Shown here: piece after piece, positions 7,266 to 14,641 of the stretch
Position numbering within the stretch: the first letter of the stretch is position 1
Layout of the letters: each line of letters opens with the position of its first letter
Assembly (NCBI GenBank): GCA_034434235.1
Contig: DAOTZV010000249.1
Span: 1 to 20,472 of the forward strand
Source of the DNA: CAKZKT01 sp034434235
GTDB taxonomy: Bacteria; Chloroflexota; Anaerolineae; CG2-30-64-16
Length of the DNA stretch: 20,472 bases
Direction of reading: 5' to 3'
Notes under the pieces: generated by a model
Seen by the model: only the letters and a program-made list of their open reading frames with translations
What the model was told of the DNA's origin: nothing
Database searches by the model: none
Made by a program: the position numbers and the translations under genes

Positions 7266-9731
7266 ATGAGATGCCCGCCGTTCATCCGCCTGGTTCGGCC
7301 GGCTCTGATCCTCCTGGTCATGGGCCTGTTATCGCTGTTCGCGGCCGCGCCGGCCGCGGCCGATGGAATCATCATCCCCGCCCCACCCCCCGGCCGGCCG
7401 ATCCCCTGGCGAGAGATCCCGCTCACCATCAAGTACCATCGGGTCGCCACGACGATCGCCGATCAGGTGGCCGTCACCCGTGTGGACCAGGTCTTCGTGA
7501 ACGAGGCCGGCTTCGCCGTCGAGGGCACGTACATCTTCCCGTTGCCCGAAGAGGCCGCGATCTCCAGCTTCGATATGTGGGTGGACGGCCGCAAGATCGA
7601 GGGCCGGCTGTTGGACCGGGAGGAGGCGCGCGCCATCTATGAGGAGATCGTGCGCAAACAGCGCGACCCTGCTTTGCTCGAGTATGTGGGCCGGGGCGCG
7701 TTTCAGGCCAGCATCTTCCCCATCCCCCCGGCCGGCGAGCGGCGGATCGAGCTGACCTACAGCCAGGTCTTGCCGCAGGCGGCCGGCCTGGTGCACTATC
7801 GCTATCCGCTGAACACCGAGAAGTTCTCGGCCCGGCTGATCAACGAGGTCACGATAAGCGTCCAGCTTGCCGCGCAGGCGCCCCTGGCGGCCATCTACTC
7901 GCCCAGCCATCCCGTGACCGTGACGCGCGAGGCCCCGTCGCGCGCGACCATCCGCTATGCGGCCGCCAACGTCCGCCCCGACCGCGACTTCGATCTGTAT
8001 TACAGCCTGGCGGGGAACGCGATCGAGGCCAACGTGCTGAGCTACAAGCCCTATGACGAGGACGGCTTCTTTCTCCTGTTGATCGCGCCGCCCATCGAGG
8101 CCGCACCCGCGCGGGCCATAGACAGAGACGTGATCATCGTGCTCGATACATCCGGCAGCATGGCCGGCGAAAAGCTGGTCCAGGCGCAGGCCGCGGCTCG
8201 CTTCGTGCTCGATCACTTGGGCGAAGGGGATCGGTTCAACATCGTCTCCTTCGGCACCTTCACCCGCCTCTTTGCCGACCGGCCCGTTGCGCTGAGCCGC
8301 CGCGACGAGGCGCGCGGCTTCATCGGCCGACTGACGGCTCAGGGAAGCACCGACATCAACCGGGCTCTGCTGGAGGCGCTGGCCGGGGCCGATCCGGCGC
8401 GGCCCACGGTCCTCCTCTTCCTCACCGATGGCCTGCCGACGATCGGGGAGACCGACCCGGAGCGGATCGTGGATCATGTGACGCGCGCCGCGGCGAAGTC
8501 GGTGCGGCTCTTTGCGTTCGGCGTCGGCAACGACGTGGACGCGGTGTTGCTCGATCAGCTCAGCGGCGCGTTGCGGGGCACGAGCGTGTATGTGCGCCCC
8601 GGCCAGAAGATAGACGAGGCGGTGTCCGATTTCTACGGCCGGATCAATGTGCCGGTGCTCCTCGACGTGCGGCTGGCGGTGGAGGGCGTGCATGTCGAGG
8701 ACATGTACCCCTATCCGTTGCCCGATCTGTTCGCCGGCAACCAGCTCGTGGTGGCGGGCCGCTATCGCGCGGGCGGGCCGGCTACGGTGCGGCTGTCGGG
8801 CACGGTCGCCGGTGCGGTGCAAACCTTCACCTACCGCGTGGCGTTCACCGAGCGCGGGGGCGAGGAATTCATCGCGCCCCTCTGGGCGCAGCGCAAGGTG
8901 GGCTATCTGTTGGCGCAGATTCGCCTCAAAGGGCCGAAGGAAGAGCTGGTGAAGGAGGTGGTGGCGCTGAGCACGCGCTACGGCATCATCACGCCCTACA
9001 CGTCCTTCCTGGTGCAGGAGCCGCAACTGGCCCTCACGCAGAGCGGCCGCGATCAGCTCGGCCGGGACGCACTGCAACCGCCGGCCGGCCCGATGGCGGC
9101 GCCCGCGCTGGCCGCCGCGCCGCGCAGCGGCGAGCCGGCCGTCGAGCGCGCGGTCGTCGAGCAAGCTCTCAAGGACGCCGAGCGCCCCGCGCCGGCCGCC
9201 GCGCCACAGGTGCGCCAGGTGGGCGCCAAGACCTTCTTGCGCCAGGGCGATCTGTGGCTCGACACATTGTTCGACCCCGGCCGGATGTCGGCCGAAGCGA
9301 TCCTCTTCGGCAGCGAACGCTATTTCCAGCTCCTGGCGCGTCATCCCGAGATCGGCCGCTATCTGGCGCTGGGCGACCGGCTGGTGGTGGTGCTGGAGGG
9401 CAAGGCATATGCCATCGGCAGCACGGGCCAGGAGTCCCCTGGGGAGCACCTGACCCCTCGGCCCCCTTCCCTGGAAGGGTACCTAACCCCCCGGCCCCCT
9501 TCCCTGGAAGGGAAGGGGGAGATTCTCTCCCCTCCCCTGGTAGGGGAGGGGTCGGGGGAGAGGTGGGAGGGGCCCTCTCGCCCCCCTGCCCCCCCGATTT
9601 CGGGGGGAACGGAGGGCGGGGAGACGGGCGGCGAAAGCGGGGGACTTCCGCTCTGCCCCGGCGCGGGCTTCATCGCCCTGGCGGGAGCTGTCTTGCCGAT
9701 GTGGACCTGGCGTCGCCGCGGCCGGGGATAA
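7266..9731 (+). CDS. VIT and von Willebrand factor A domain protein, exported and membrane anchored
   Basis: The 821-residue protein starts with a signal peptide (about 1-32, hydrophobic core LILLVMGLLSLF, AAAPAAA exit). A VIT domain (about 45-175) follows, then a vWFA domain from about 287 with the MIDAS motif DTSGSMAG (Asp294, Ser296, Ser298), a later GSTD and LFLTDG. This order is that of inter-alpha-trypsin inhibitor heavy-chain-like proteins, which in bacteria are surface proteins with unknown, probably adhesive or assembly roles. Residues about 610-660 are Ala/Pro-rich. Residues about 725-790 are low-complexity and encoded by palindromic repeats. The C-terminus has a short hydrophobic stretch (about 795-815) ending in WRRRGRG, a likely membrane anchor or sorting tail. 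ATG 7266 is preceded by AAGGAG, which is buried in a hairpin. No sortase gene is visible nearby. Confidence 0.88.
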   Translation: MRCPPFIRLVRPALILLVMGLLSLFAAAPAAADGIIIPAPPPGRPIPWREIPLTIKYHRVATTIADQVAVTRVDQVFVNEAGFAVEGTYIFPLPEEAAISSFDMWVDGRKIEGRLLDREEARAIYEEIVRKQRDPALLEYVGRGAFQASIFPIPPAGERRIELTYSQVLPQAAGLVHYRYPLNTEKFSARLINEVTISVQLAAQAPLAAIYSPSHPVTVTREAPSRATIRYAAANVRPDRDFDLYYSLAGNAIEANVLSYKPYDEDGFFLLLIAPPIEAAPARAIDRDVIIVLDTSGSMAGEKLVQAQAAARFVLDHLGEGDRFNIVSFGTFTRLFADRPVALSRRDEARGFIGRLTAQGSTDINRALLEALAGADPARPTVLLFLTDGLPTIGETDPERIVDHVTRAAAKSVRLFAFGVGNDVDAVLLDQLSGALRGTSVYVRPGQKIDEAVSDFYGRINVPVLLDVRLAVEGVHVEDMYPYPLPDLFAGNQLVVAGRYRAGGPATVRLSGTVAGAVQTFTYRVAFTERGGEEFIAPLWAQRKVGYLLAQIRLKGPKEELVKEVVALSTRYGIITPYTSFLVQEPQLALTQSGRDQLGRDALQPPAGPMAAPALAAAPRSGEPAVERAVVEQALKDAERPAPAAAPQVRQVGAKTFLRQGDLWLDTLFDPGRMSAEAILFGSERYFQLLARHPEIGRYLALGDRLVVVLEGKAYAIGSTGQESPGEHLTPRPPSLEGYLTPRPPSLEGKGEILSPPLVGEGSGERWEGPSRPPAPPISGGTEGGETGGESGGLPLCPGAGFIALAGAVLPMWTWRRRGRG
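9437..9640. repeat. palindromic GC-rich repeats inside the VIT-vWFA gene
   Basis: The 19-mer GCCCCCTTCCCTGGAAGGG occurs at 9461-9479 and 9494-9512, a 33-bp (11-codon) in-frame duplication. CCCCCTTCCC/GGGAAGGGGG form a 10-bp stem (9495-9504/9510-9519), and CCCCTCCCCT/AGGGGAGGGG form another (9529-9538/9542-9551). CCCCCCGATTTCGGGGGG lies at 9590-9607 and is the reverse complement of elements at 14612-14627 and 17403-17420. All are read through in frame without a stop. Confidence 0.8.
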
Positions 9732-9755
9732 GCTCCGACCAGGGCCGGCGGTTTT
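9716..9755 (+). terminator. possible terminator after the VIT-vWFA gene
   Basis: CCGCGGCC (9716-9723) pairs with GGCCGGCGG (9743-9751) around one bulged G and is followed by TTTT (9752-9755). The stem includes the last codons and stop of the gene. The stem is short and the T tract minimal, so the call is tentative. Confidence 0.4.
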
Positions 9756-9773
9756 GTTCGATATCCCACATAG

Positions 9774-9802
9774 TTGCCATTCATCGGGCTCCGTGATATA
9801 AT
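9774..9802 (+). promoter_or_regulatory. promoter of the CRP/FNR-family regulator
   Basis: TTGCCA (9774-9779, five of six to consensus) and a perfect TATAAT (9797-9802) are 17 bp apart. A TG at 9794-9795 makes an extended -10. The start site is expected at about 9808-9809, leaving a leader of about 70 nt. Confidence 0.75.
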
Positions 9803-9805
9803 CAT

Positions 9806-9835
9806 ATCTGTCTATGATCTTGATCATATTCAGAT
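9806..9835. promoter_or_regulatory. 30-bp imperfect palindrome, putative operator
   Basis: The core TATGATC-TT-GATCATA (9813-9828) is a perfect inverted repeat, flanked by ATCTG (9806-9810) and CAGAT (9831-9835). Twelve of fifteen positions match between half-sites. It overlaps the predicted transcription start of the CRP/FNR-family gene, so binding there would repress. Autoregulation by that protein is the simplest inference. Confidence 0.55.
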
Positions 9836-9878
9836 AGATGGATTTGAGCTTCCTGAGCCAGGAAGCACGGAGACATGA

Positions 9879-10565
9879 ATGGATCGGCGCGATATCTTGC
9901 AGGCGCTTCCGTTTTTTGCTGGCCTGTCGGAACGAGATTGGGAGAAGGTGATCGATCTCTTCAGCGAACGCCAGTACAAGAAGGATGACTATATCTTCTT
10001 GGAGGGTGAAGCGCCGGAAGCTCTGTACGCCATTCGTACAGGGAAGGTGAAGGTTTTGCGCCATTCCACAGATGGCAAAGATGTGGTGTTGCGGGTGTGC
10101 GGACCGGGCAATCTGTTGGGCACGGTGGCCGTGTTCGACGGCGGCGGCTATCCGGGCACTGCACAGGTGATCGAGGATTGCTCTGTCCTGGCGATTTCGC
10201 GCAACGATTGCCTGACCCTGGTGAACCGCTATCCGGTCTTCGCGCTCGCCGTGATCGCCGACCTGGGCACCCGTCTGCGCAGCTCGGCCGAACAGATCCG
10301 TAGCCTGGCGGTCGAACGCGTCGAGCAGCGCATTGCGCGCGTCCTGTTGAAGCTGGCCGAGACGGCCGGCTCCGACTCGCCGGAGGGCCGGGTGATCGAG
10401 ATGCCGTTGACGCGGCAGGACGTGGCCGATATGACCGGCACCACGGTCGAGACCGCCATCCGGGTGATGAGCAAATTCCGCCGGCAAGAGCTGATCAAGA
10501 CGCGCCGCGGCCGGGTCGTCCTGGTAGATATCCCTGCCTTGCAGGAGATCGCGGAGATGCGTTAG
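9879..10565 (+). CDS. CRP/FNR-family transcriptional regulator
   Basis: The 228-residue protein has a cyclic-nucleotide-binding-type jelly roll (about 7-125), a dimerisation helix (about 126-165) and a C-terminal winged helix-turn-helix (about 166-225; recognition region LTRQDVADMTGTTVETAIRVM at 177-197). Where E. coli CRP has a GxxxGE...RSA phosphate-binding cassette, this protein reads GNLLGTVAVF then GYPGTAQ, lacking the Glu and Arg, so cAMP is an unlikely ligand. It has no FNR-like Cys cluster at the N-terminus; scattered Cys74, Cys101 and Cys111 exist. The signal is therefore unknown. ATG 9879 is preceded by CGGAG. An overlapping out-of-frame ATG at 9875 is rejected. It has its own promoter and a putative operator just upstream. 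Confidence 0.9.
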   Translation: MDRRDILQALPFFAGLSERDWEKVIDLFSERQYKKDDYIFLEGEAPEALYAIRTGKVKVLRHSTDGKDVVLRVCGPGNLLGTVAVFDGGGYPGTAQVIEDCSVLAISRNDCLTLVNRYPVFALAVIADLGTRLRSSAEQIRSLAVERVEQRIARVLLKLAETAGSDSPEGRVIEMPLTRQDVADMTGTTVETAIRVMSKFRRQELIKTRRGRVVLVDIPALQEIAEMR

Positions 10566-10617
10566 ACGCGTTTCTGCAATCGTTTTTGGCCGCTGTTTAC
10601 CTGAAGTCAAGCCGGCG

Positions 10618-10653
10618 GGCTATCCCCCGGAACGTGGGCCCCGTTCTATAGCC
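10618..10653. other. hairpin between convergent genes
   Basis: GGCTAT (10618-10623) pairs with ATAGCC (10648-10653), and GAACG (10630-10634) pairs with CGTTC (10642-10646). It covers the stop codon of the dynamin-like gene and lies downstream of the CRP/FNR-family gene. No T tract is present on either strand, so a terminator function is uncertain. Confidence 0.3.
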
Positions 10654-12400
10654 GGCCGATCTCCTCTTCCAGTGCATCGAGCCGCCGCAACGTTTCCTGC
10701 AGGGCGTTTTCGGCCGCCGCGACCGCGGCCTGTTGCGCCTCCACGAAGCGGGTGTAGGGCTCGATGGCCTCGCGGATGCGTTGCACCGAGCGGCTGAGTT
10801 CGTGCTCGAACTGGGCGGTCAGGGCCTGGTTGAGCCGGCCGCGCAGATCGGCGATCTTGGCCTGGAGCTCGTTTTGGGCGCGGCGGCGTTTGGCCGGAAT
10901 GAGATAGAGGCCGAACGCGGCCACCGCGCCGGCCGCCAGCAGGCCCGTCACATCGGCCAGGGTGACCGCCAGCACTTTGACCAGGAGCGCGCCCAGGCCG
11001 ATGGCGCCGGCCTCCACGATCGCGGTCTGGGCCACGGCCATCTGGAGCGACTCGGCCAGGTTGCGCGCTTCGCTCTCGCGGTCATAGGTGGCCACCGTCT
11101 CGCGAGCGACCCGGCCTACCGATTCGAGCAGGGCCCGGCGGCTGGCCTCGAAGCCGGGTTTGCCGCTCAGACGGCCGATTTTCTCCCGCGGGTGACGGGC
11201 CAGACGCTGGCCGACGTAGTCCGTGATCTCCTGCCATTGCCTGTAGTCCTGATCCACCAGCCAGTCTATCAGCTCCTGGGTATGCGCCTCGATCTCGGCG
11301 GCGCTATCGGCCACCACCGCGCGCTGGAAGAGGCCCTGGATGCGGTCGGCGTTGACCAGGTCGAAGATGCGCGCCAGGCGGATCGTTTCGTCGAAAAAGC
11401 GCCGGCCGCGCTCGGCCATCGCGTACAGGACGTTGTCCACATGGCTCAGGCGATACTTGAAGTCCCCGCGCATTTGTTCCTGATAGGTCGCGAGGCGGGC
11501 TTCGATGCCGCGCATGGTGGCGATATCCTCGTGCAGCAGGGCCTGTCGTTCGGCCGCGGCCGCCAGATAGCGCGCGGCCAGGCGTCGGGCCACGCCCAAC
11601 GGATTGGCCAGCTTCAAGCGCAGGCGCTGGCGCTCGTCAAGCGTGTGCAGGATGTGATCTTCCAGCGCCTCGAAGCGGCTGGCCGTCCAACAGCGCGTCC
11701 GCTCGTCGGCGTCTATCGTATCCTTGGCCAGTTGCGCCAGCCGCGCCGAGACGGGAAAGATGACCGGGCTGCGCCCCAACAGCTCGCGTCCGTGGGCCTG
11801 CACGAACGAGACGATCCGTTCCACATCCGCTTCGCTCTGGAGGATGTCGATTTTGTTGATGATCAGGATGACTTTCTTGCCCCATTCGCGGATGCGCTGC
11901 AGGAAGGCGCGCTCGCTTTCGCTGAAGGGCCGATCGGCCGAGGTGACGAAGAGGATGAGATCCGCGCGCGGCACGAAGTCTTCGGTGAGCTGCTGATGTT
12001 GCCGGATGATCGCATTGGTGCCGGGCGTGTCCACGATGTTCACGTCGCGCAGCCATTCGACCGGGCAGGTGACGATGGCGATCTCCCTCGGGGAGAGGTC
12101 GTCGCCGGCCCGCAGCTCGCCGTATTTCACCAGCGTGATCTGCGTGGTGGTGGGCGTGACCCCTTCGATCAGGACGCGCTGGCCGAGCAACGCGTTGATG
12201 AGGGCCGACTTGCCCGCGTTGAACTCGCCGACGACGACCAGGAGGAACAGCTCGTCCAGTTGCAGGATCGCCCGGTCGAGCAGGGCCATGTCGGAGGCCG
12301 AAGCGTCGAGCGCGGCCAGCGGTCCGCGCAACGTCAGCAGCGCCTGGCGTTCGGCCTGCAACACACGTTCTTGAGATTCCGTCAGGAAGCGGTAGAACAC
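10646..12400 (-). CDS. bacterial dynamin-like GTPase
   Basis: The 584-residue protein carries a dynamin-family GTPase domain after a short helical N-terminus: G1 GEFNAGKS (58-65), G2 TPTTT with the switch Thr near 86, G3 DTPG (124-127) and G4 NKID (182-185). A long helical region follows, with a hydrophobic hairpin at about 460-505 (IGLGALLVKVLAVTL...LLAAGAVAAFGLYLI) closed by AKRRR, then a C-terminal coiled coil. This order fits bacterial dynamin-like proteins, which bind and remodel membranes and in some bacteria protect against membrane damage or phage lysis. The start is GTG at 12400 with an AAGGAGAGG site, inside the end of the upstream IMPACT gene (19-bp overlap), so expression is translationally coupled. 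Only one dynamin gene is seen here, whereas many bacterial ones come in pairs. Confidence 0.87.
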   Translation of the reverse strand: MFYRFLTESQERVLQAERQALLTLRGPLAALDASASDMALLDRAILQLDELFLLVVVGEFNAGKSALINALLGQRVLIEGVTPTTTQITLVKYGELRAGDDLSPREIAIVTCPVEWLRDVNIVDTPGTNAIIRQHQQLTEDFVPRADLILFVTSADRPFSESERAFLQRIREWGKKVILIINKIDILQSEADVERIVSFVQAHGRELLGRSPVIFPVSARLAQLAKDTIDADERTRCWTASRFEALEDHILHTLDERQRLRLKLANPLGVARRLAARYLAAAAERQALLHEDIATMRGIEARLATYQEQMRGDFKYRLSHVDNVLYAMAERGRRFFDETIRLARIFDLVNADRIQGLFQRAVVADSAAEIEAHTQELIDWLVDQDYRQWQEITDYVGQRLARHPREKIGRLSGKPGFEASRRALLESVGRVARETVATYDRESEARNLAESLQMAVAQTAIVEAGAIGLGALLVKVLAVTLADVTGLLAAGAVAAFGLYLIPAKRRRAQNELQAKIADLRGRLNQALTAQFEHELSRSVQRIREAIEPYTRFVEAQQAAVAAAENALQETLRRLDALEEEIGRL

Positions 12401-13026
12401 GAGCCTCTCCTTGGCTGTTCGTCCACGACCGTGATCTGGCCGTGGCTGAGGGCGATCAGCGCGGCGGCCAGGTCGGCCGCGCGCTCTTGCGGCACGCGCA
12501 AGTGCCAGGTGACGTCGGCCGCGTAGTCTTGCGCCGCGATCTGCGCCTCATAGTCGCCCAGCAACCGCTCCACCGGCGTGACCCAGTGGTAGGGGCCGGT
12601 TGCCAGCAGGTCCGCGTAGATGATCTTCTCGCGCACGGGCAGGGCAGCGAGCACGGCCTTCACGCTGCCGCTGTAGGCGCGCACCAGCCCGCCGGTGCCC
12701 AGCTTGATGCCGCCGAAGTAGCGCGTCACCACCACGGCGATGTCGCCCACGCCGCTGCCCAGGAGCACCGTCAGCATCGGCCGGCCCGCGGTGCCCGACG
12801 GCTCGCCGTCGTCGCTCATGCCGATCTGGGCGGTAGAGCCGGGCGGTCCGACCACGAACGCGTAACAGTTATGGGTGGCGTCGGCGAACTCGGCCCGGAT
12901 GGCGGCGATGAACGCGCGCGCCTCTTCGACCGTCGCGGCGGCCGCGGCGGTTGCGATGAAGCGCGAGCGCTGGATGATCTCTTCGACCCGCGTCTGGCGG
13001 GCCGGAACAGGATAGCGGTTCGTCAT
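12382..13026 (-). CDS. IMPACT/YigZ family protein
   Basis: The 214-residue protein has the UPF0029/IMPACT N-terminal domain (about 1-130), with THNCYAFVVG (51-60), SDDGEPSGTAGRPML (71-85) and TRYFGGIKLGTGGLVRAYSG (101-120), and a C-terminal DUF1949-like domain (about 135-205). Length and order match E. coli YigZ. Eukaryotic IMPACT proteins regulate translation control via GCN1; the bacterial role is not firmly established, and a link to translation or ribosomes is only inferred. The start at 13026 is chosen over an in-frame ATG at 13060-13062, which would fall in the promoter. The predicted leader is only about 10 nt and the ribosome binding site is weak. The gene overlaps the dynamin-like GTPase gene by 19 bp. 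Confidence 0.9.
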   Translation of the reverse strand: MTNRYPVPARQTRVEEIIQRSRFIATAAAAATVEEARAFIAAIRAEFADATHNCYAFVVGPPGSTAQIGMSDDGEPSGTAGRPMLTVLLGSGVGDIAVVVTRYFGGIKLGTGGLVRAYSGSVKAVLAALPVREKIIYADLLATGPYHWVTPVERLLGDYEAQIAAQDYAADVTWHLRVPQERAADLAAALIALSHGQITVVDEQPRRGSCSTAS

Positions 13027-13042
13027 CTTGTCGTTGCCGATA

Positions 13043-13072
13043 AGTATACCAGCACTTCGCATCAGGATTCAA
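13043..13072 (-). promoter_or_regulatory. promoter of the IMPACT-dynamin operon
   Basis: On the minus strand, TTGAAT (13072-13067) and TATACT (13048-13043) are 18 bp apart, with a TGG immediately before the -10 forming an extended -10. The start site is expected near 13036, ten bases before the IMPACT ATG. Confidence 0.6.
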
Positions 13073-13103
13073 GCGCGGCATTGGCCCATCGTACGGCGGG
13101 AAT

Positions 13104-13247
13104 GTAGGGCGAGCTTTAGCTCGTCCTACGGGCGGGAATGTAGGGCGAGCTTTAGCTCGTCCTGCGGGCGGGAATGTAGGGCGAGCTTTAGCTCGTCCTG
13201 CGGGCGGGAATGTAGGGCGAGCTTAAGCTCGCCCTACGGGCGGCATT
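13104..13247. repeat. four 36-bp tandem palindromic repeats
   Basis: Units begin at 13104, 13140, 13176 and 13212, exactly 36 bp apart. Each contains GTAGGGCGAGC, a TTTA or TTAA centre and GCTCG(T/C)CCT(A/G)C, so each can form its own hairpin. The last unit (13212-13237) is a perfect 26-bp palindrome. The spacers between the palindromes are constant (GGGCGGGAAT), so this is a tandem repeat and not a CRISPR array. A 12-bp direct repeat, GCGGCATTGGCC, flanks the array at 13075-13086 and 13240-13251. The array lies between two divergent genes. Confidence 0.9.
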
Positions 13248-13275
13248 GGCCGCCTTCGTGGCTGCGTGATATAAT
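13246..13275 (+). promoter_or_regulatory. promoter of the C11 peptidase gene
   Basis: TTGGCC (13246-13251) and a perfect extended -10 TGATATAAT (13267-13275) are separated by 18 bp. The -35 lies at the right edge of the tandem repeat array, inside its flanking direct repeat. The leader would be about 28 nt. Confidence 0.65.
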
Positions 13276-13309
13276 TGTGGCGATTCGCTTCAATCGAAAG
13301 GAGGTCTCG

Positions 13310-14593
13310 ATGGCGCCCGATGCGCTCCGCAAGCGGCCCTGGACGATGATGATCTACATGGCCGGCGACAACGGCAAGGTCTTCAAGACCCAGTACGGCA
13401 AGCTTCAGTTAATGGCCGAGATGACATCGGCCGGCTACCGCGATCTGGCCGAGATGGCCATGATCGGCACCACGGACAACGTGGCGGTGACCTGTCTGTT
13501 CGACACCAACCAGGATGTCACCTACCTGGTGGAGGTGCGTCGCGATGGCCGGGGATTGGCCGGCAGTCGCTGCCGACGCCTGCCGGGGGTCAACACCGGC
13601 GATCCGAGCACCCTGCGCCAGTTCATCGTGGAGAGCGTGCGGCTCTATCCGGCCGAGCGCTATGCGCTGGTCCTGTGGAATCACGGCACCGGCTGGTTGG
13701 ATGTGGACACCTACGCGGCCGTGCGCGCGTTGGGCACGCCCCGGCCGCTCTTCCGGCGCACCCAGATCGTCCGGCCGGACGGCGCCACGCGGCCGATCGC
13801 CTTCGACGATTCGAGCAAAGACTTCCTGGACACGGCCGACCTGCGCCGGGCGCTCGGCGAGGCCCAGGCCGAAACGGGCGTGCGCCTCGATCTGATCGGC
13901 ATGGACGCCTGCTTGATGGCGATGGTCGAGGGCGCGCTCGAGCTGGCGGACTTCGCGGATTACTTCGTGGCCTCGCAGGAGGTCGAGCCGATGGACGGCT
14001 GGCCCTACGCGCCGATCCTGGCCGCGCTGAACAAGGCCCCCGGCATGACCGGGGCCGCGCTGGCAGAGCAGATCGTGCGCGACTTCGCCCGCAGCTACCG
14101 GGCCGCCACGCGCGCGGAGGAGACGGTCACCCAGTCGGCCATCGCGCTGGAGCGCGTGGCCGCCACGGTGGACCTGTGTCGGGCGCTCGTCGAGGCCATT
14201 CGCGCCCGCGCCGACGCCGCGCTCAAGGGGATCGTGCGCGGCCTGCTTGCGGGCCCCGACCCGGTGCTCGTGTTCGAGGACCGCAACTATCGCGACCTGG
14301 GCGATTTCGCGCTGAAACTGGCGCAGAAGACCGAATTCAGCGATTACGGTGAGGTCGCAGCCGCGGCCAGGGCGCTCTACGATCACCTCCAGGTGCGCGG
14401 CCCCGAGGCGGCCGTGTTGCAGGTGGCCTACCGGCCGAAGTACAGGGGCGCCAACGGCCTCTCCGTGTTCCTGCCGCCCCGGCTGCGCGACGAGCTGGCC
14501 ATCTACCAGGGCCTGAAGTTTCCGCAGGTCACCGGCTGGGACAGGCTGTTGGCCTGGATGTTCGACGAATTCAGCTCCCGGTGGCCCGAATAG
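13310..14593 (+). CDS. clostripain-like C11 cysteine peptidase, cytoplasmic
   Basis: The 427-residue protein begins with the C11 signature RPWTMMIYMAGDN (9-21) and has the catalytic pair His125 (LWNHGTGW) and Cys201 (IGMDACLMA), followed by ASQEVEPMDGWPY. C11 peptidases of clan CD (with caspases and gingipains) cut after basic residues and often activate by cleaving themselves. A basic segment at about 145-161 (RPLFRRTQIVRPDG), between the two catalytic residues, is a plausible cleavage loop; this is inference. Unlike clostripain, there is no signal peptide or propeptide, so it acts inside the cell. ATG 13310 has GAAAGGAGG five bases upstream and its own extended -10 promoter. A frame open further upstream only translates the tandem repeats. 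The CHAT protease gene follows 67 bp downstream on the same strand. Confidence 0.9.
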   Translation: MAPDALRKRPWTMMIYMAGDNGKVFKTQYGKLQLMAEMTSAGYRDLAEMAMIGTTDNVAVTCLFDTNQDVTYLVEVRRDGRGLAGSRCRRLPGVNTGDPSTLRQFIVESVRLYPAERYALVLWNHGTGWLDVDTYAAVRALGTPRPLFRRTQIVRPDGATRPIAFDDSSKDFLDTADLRRALGEAQAETGVRLDLIGMDACLMAMVEGALELADFADYFVASQEVEPMDGWPYAPILAALNKAPGMTGAALAEQIVRDFARSYRAATRAEETVTQSAIALERVAATVDLCRALVEAIRARADAALKGIVRGLLAGPDPVLVFEDRNYRDLGDFALKLAQKTEFSDYGEVAAAARALYDHLQVRGPEAAVLQVAYRPKYRGANGLSVFLPPRLRDELAIYQGLKFPQVTGWDRLLAWMFDEFSSRWPE

Positions 14594-14603
14594 CGCCGCC
14601 CTG

Positions 14604-14641
14604 CCCCCGTTCCCCCCGAAATCGGGGGTGGAAAACGGGGG
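14604..14641. repeat. palindromic repeat between the C11 and CHAT genes
   Basis: The core CCCCCCGAAATCGGGGG (14612-14627 region) forms a stem, and the flanks CCCCCGTTCC and GGAAAACGGGGG extend it. The same core occurs in the VIT-vWFA gene (9590-9607, inverted) and in mutS (17403-17420). No T tract follows, so it need not end transcription between the two protease genes. Confidence 0.75.

Noticed and set aside
7329..9449. Long open frame on the minus strand opposite the VIT-vWFA gene
   Set aside because: This is a common artefact in high-GC DNA. The translation is Arg/Ala/Gly/His-rich with no domain motif, and the plus-strand gene is certain. The same applies to the open frame opposite serS (740-2032) and similar ones elsewhere.
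9875..9887. ATG at 9875 as start of the CRP/FNR-family gene
   Set aside because: It is out of frame with the regulator; the in-frame ATG at 9879 has the expected N-terminus.
13027..13062. Longer N-terminus for the IMPACT protein
   Set aside because: The added codons overlap the predicted -10 and spacer of its promoter and do not match the family's N-terminus.
13104..13247. Possible CRISPR array (36-bp period)
   Set aside because: The whole 36-bp unit is conserved and there are no variable spacers.
13028..13309. Upstream extension of the C11 peptidase through a 12-residue repeating peptide
   Set aside because: The 36-bp repeat period is divisible by three, so the frame stays open by chance. 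A strong ribosome binding site and extended -10 place the real start at 13310.
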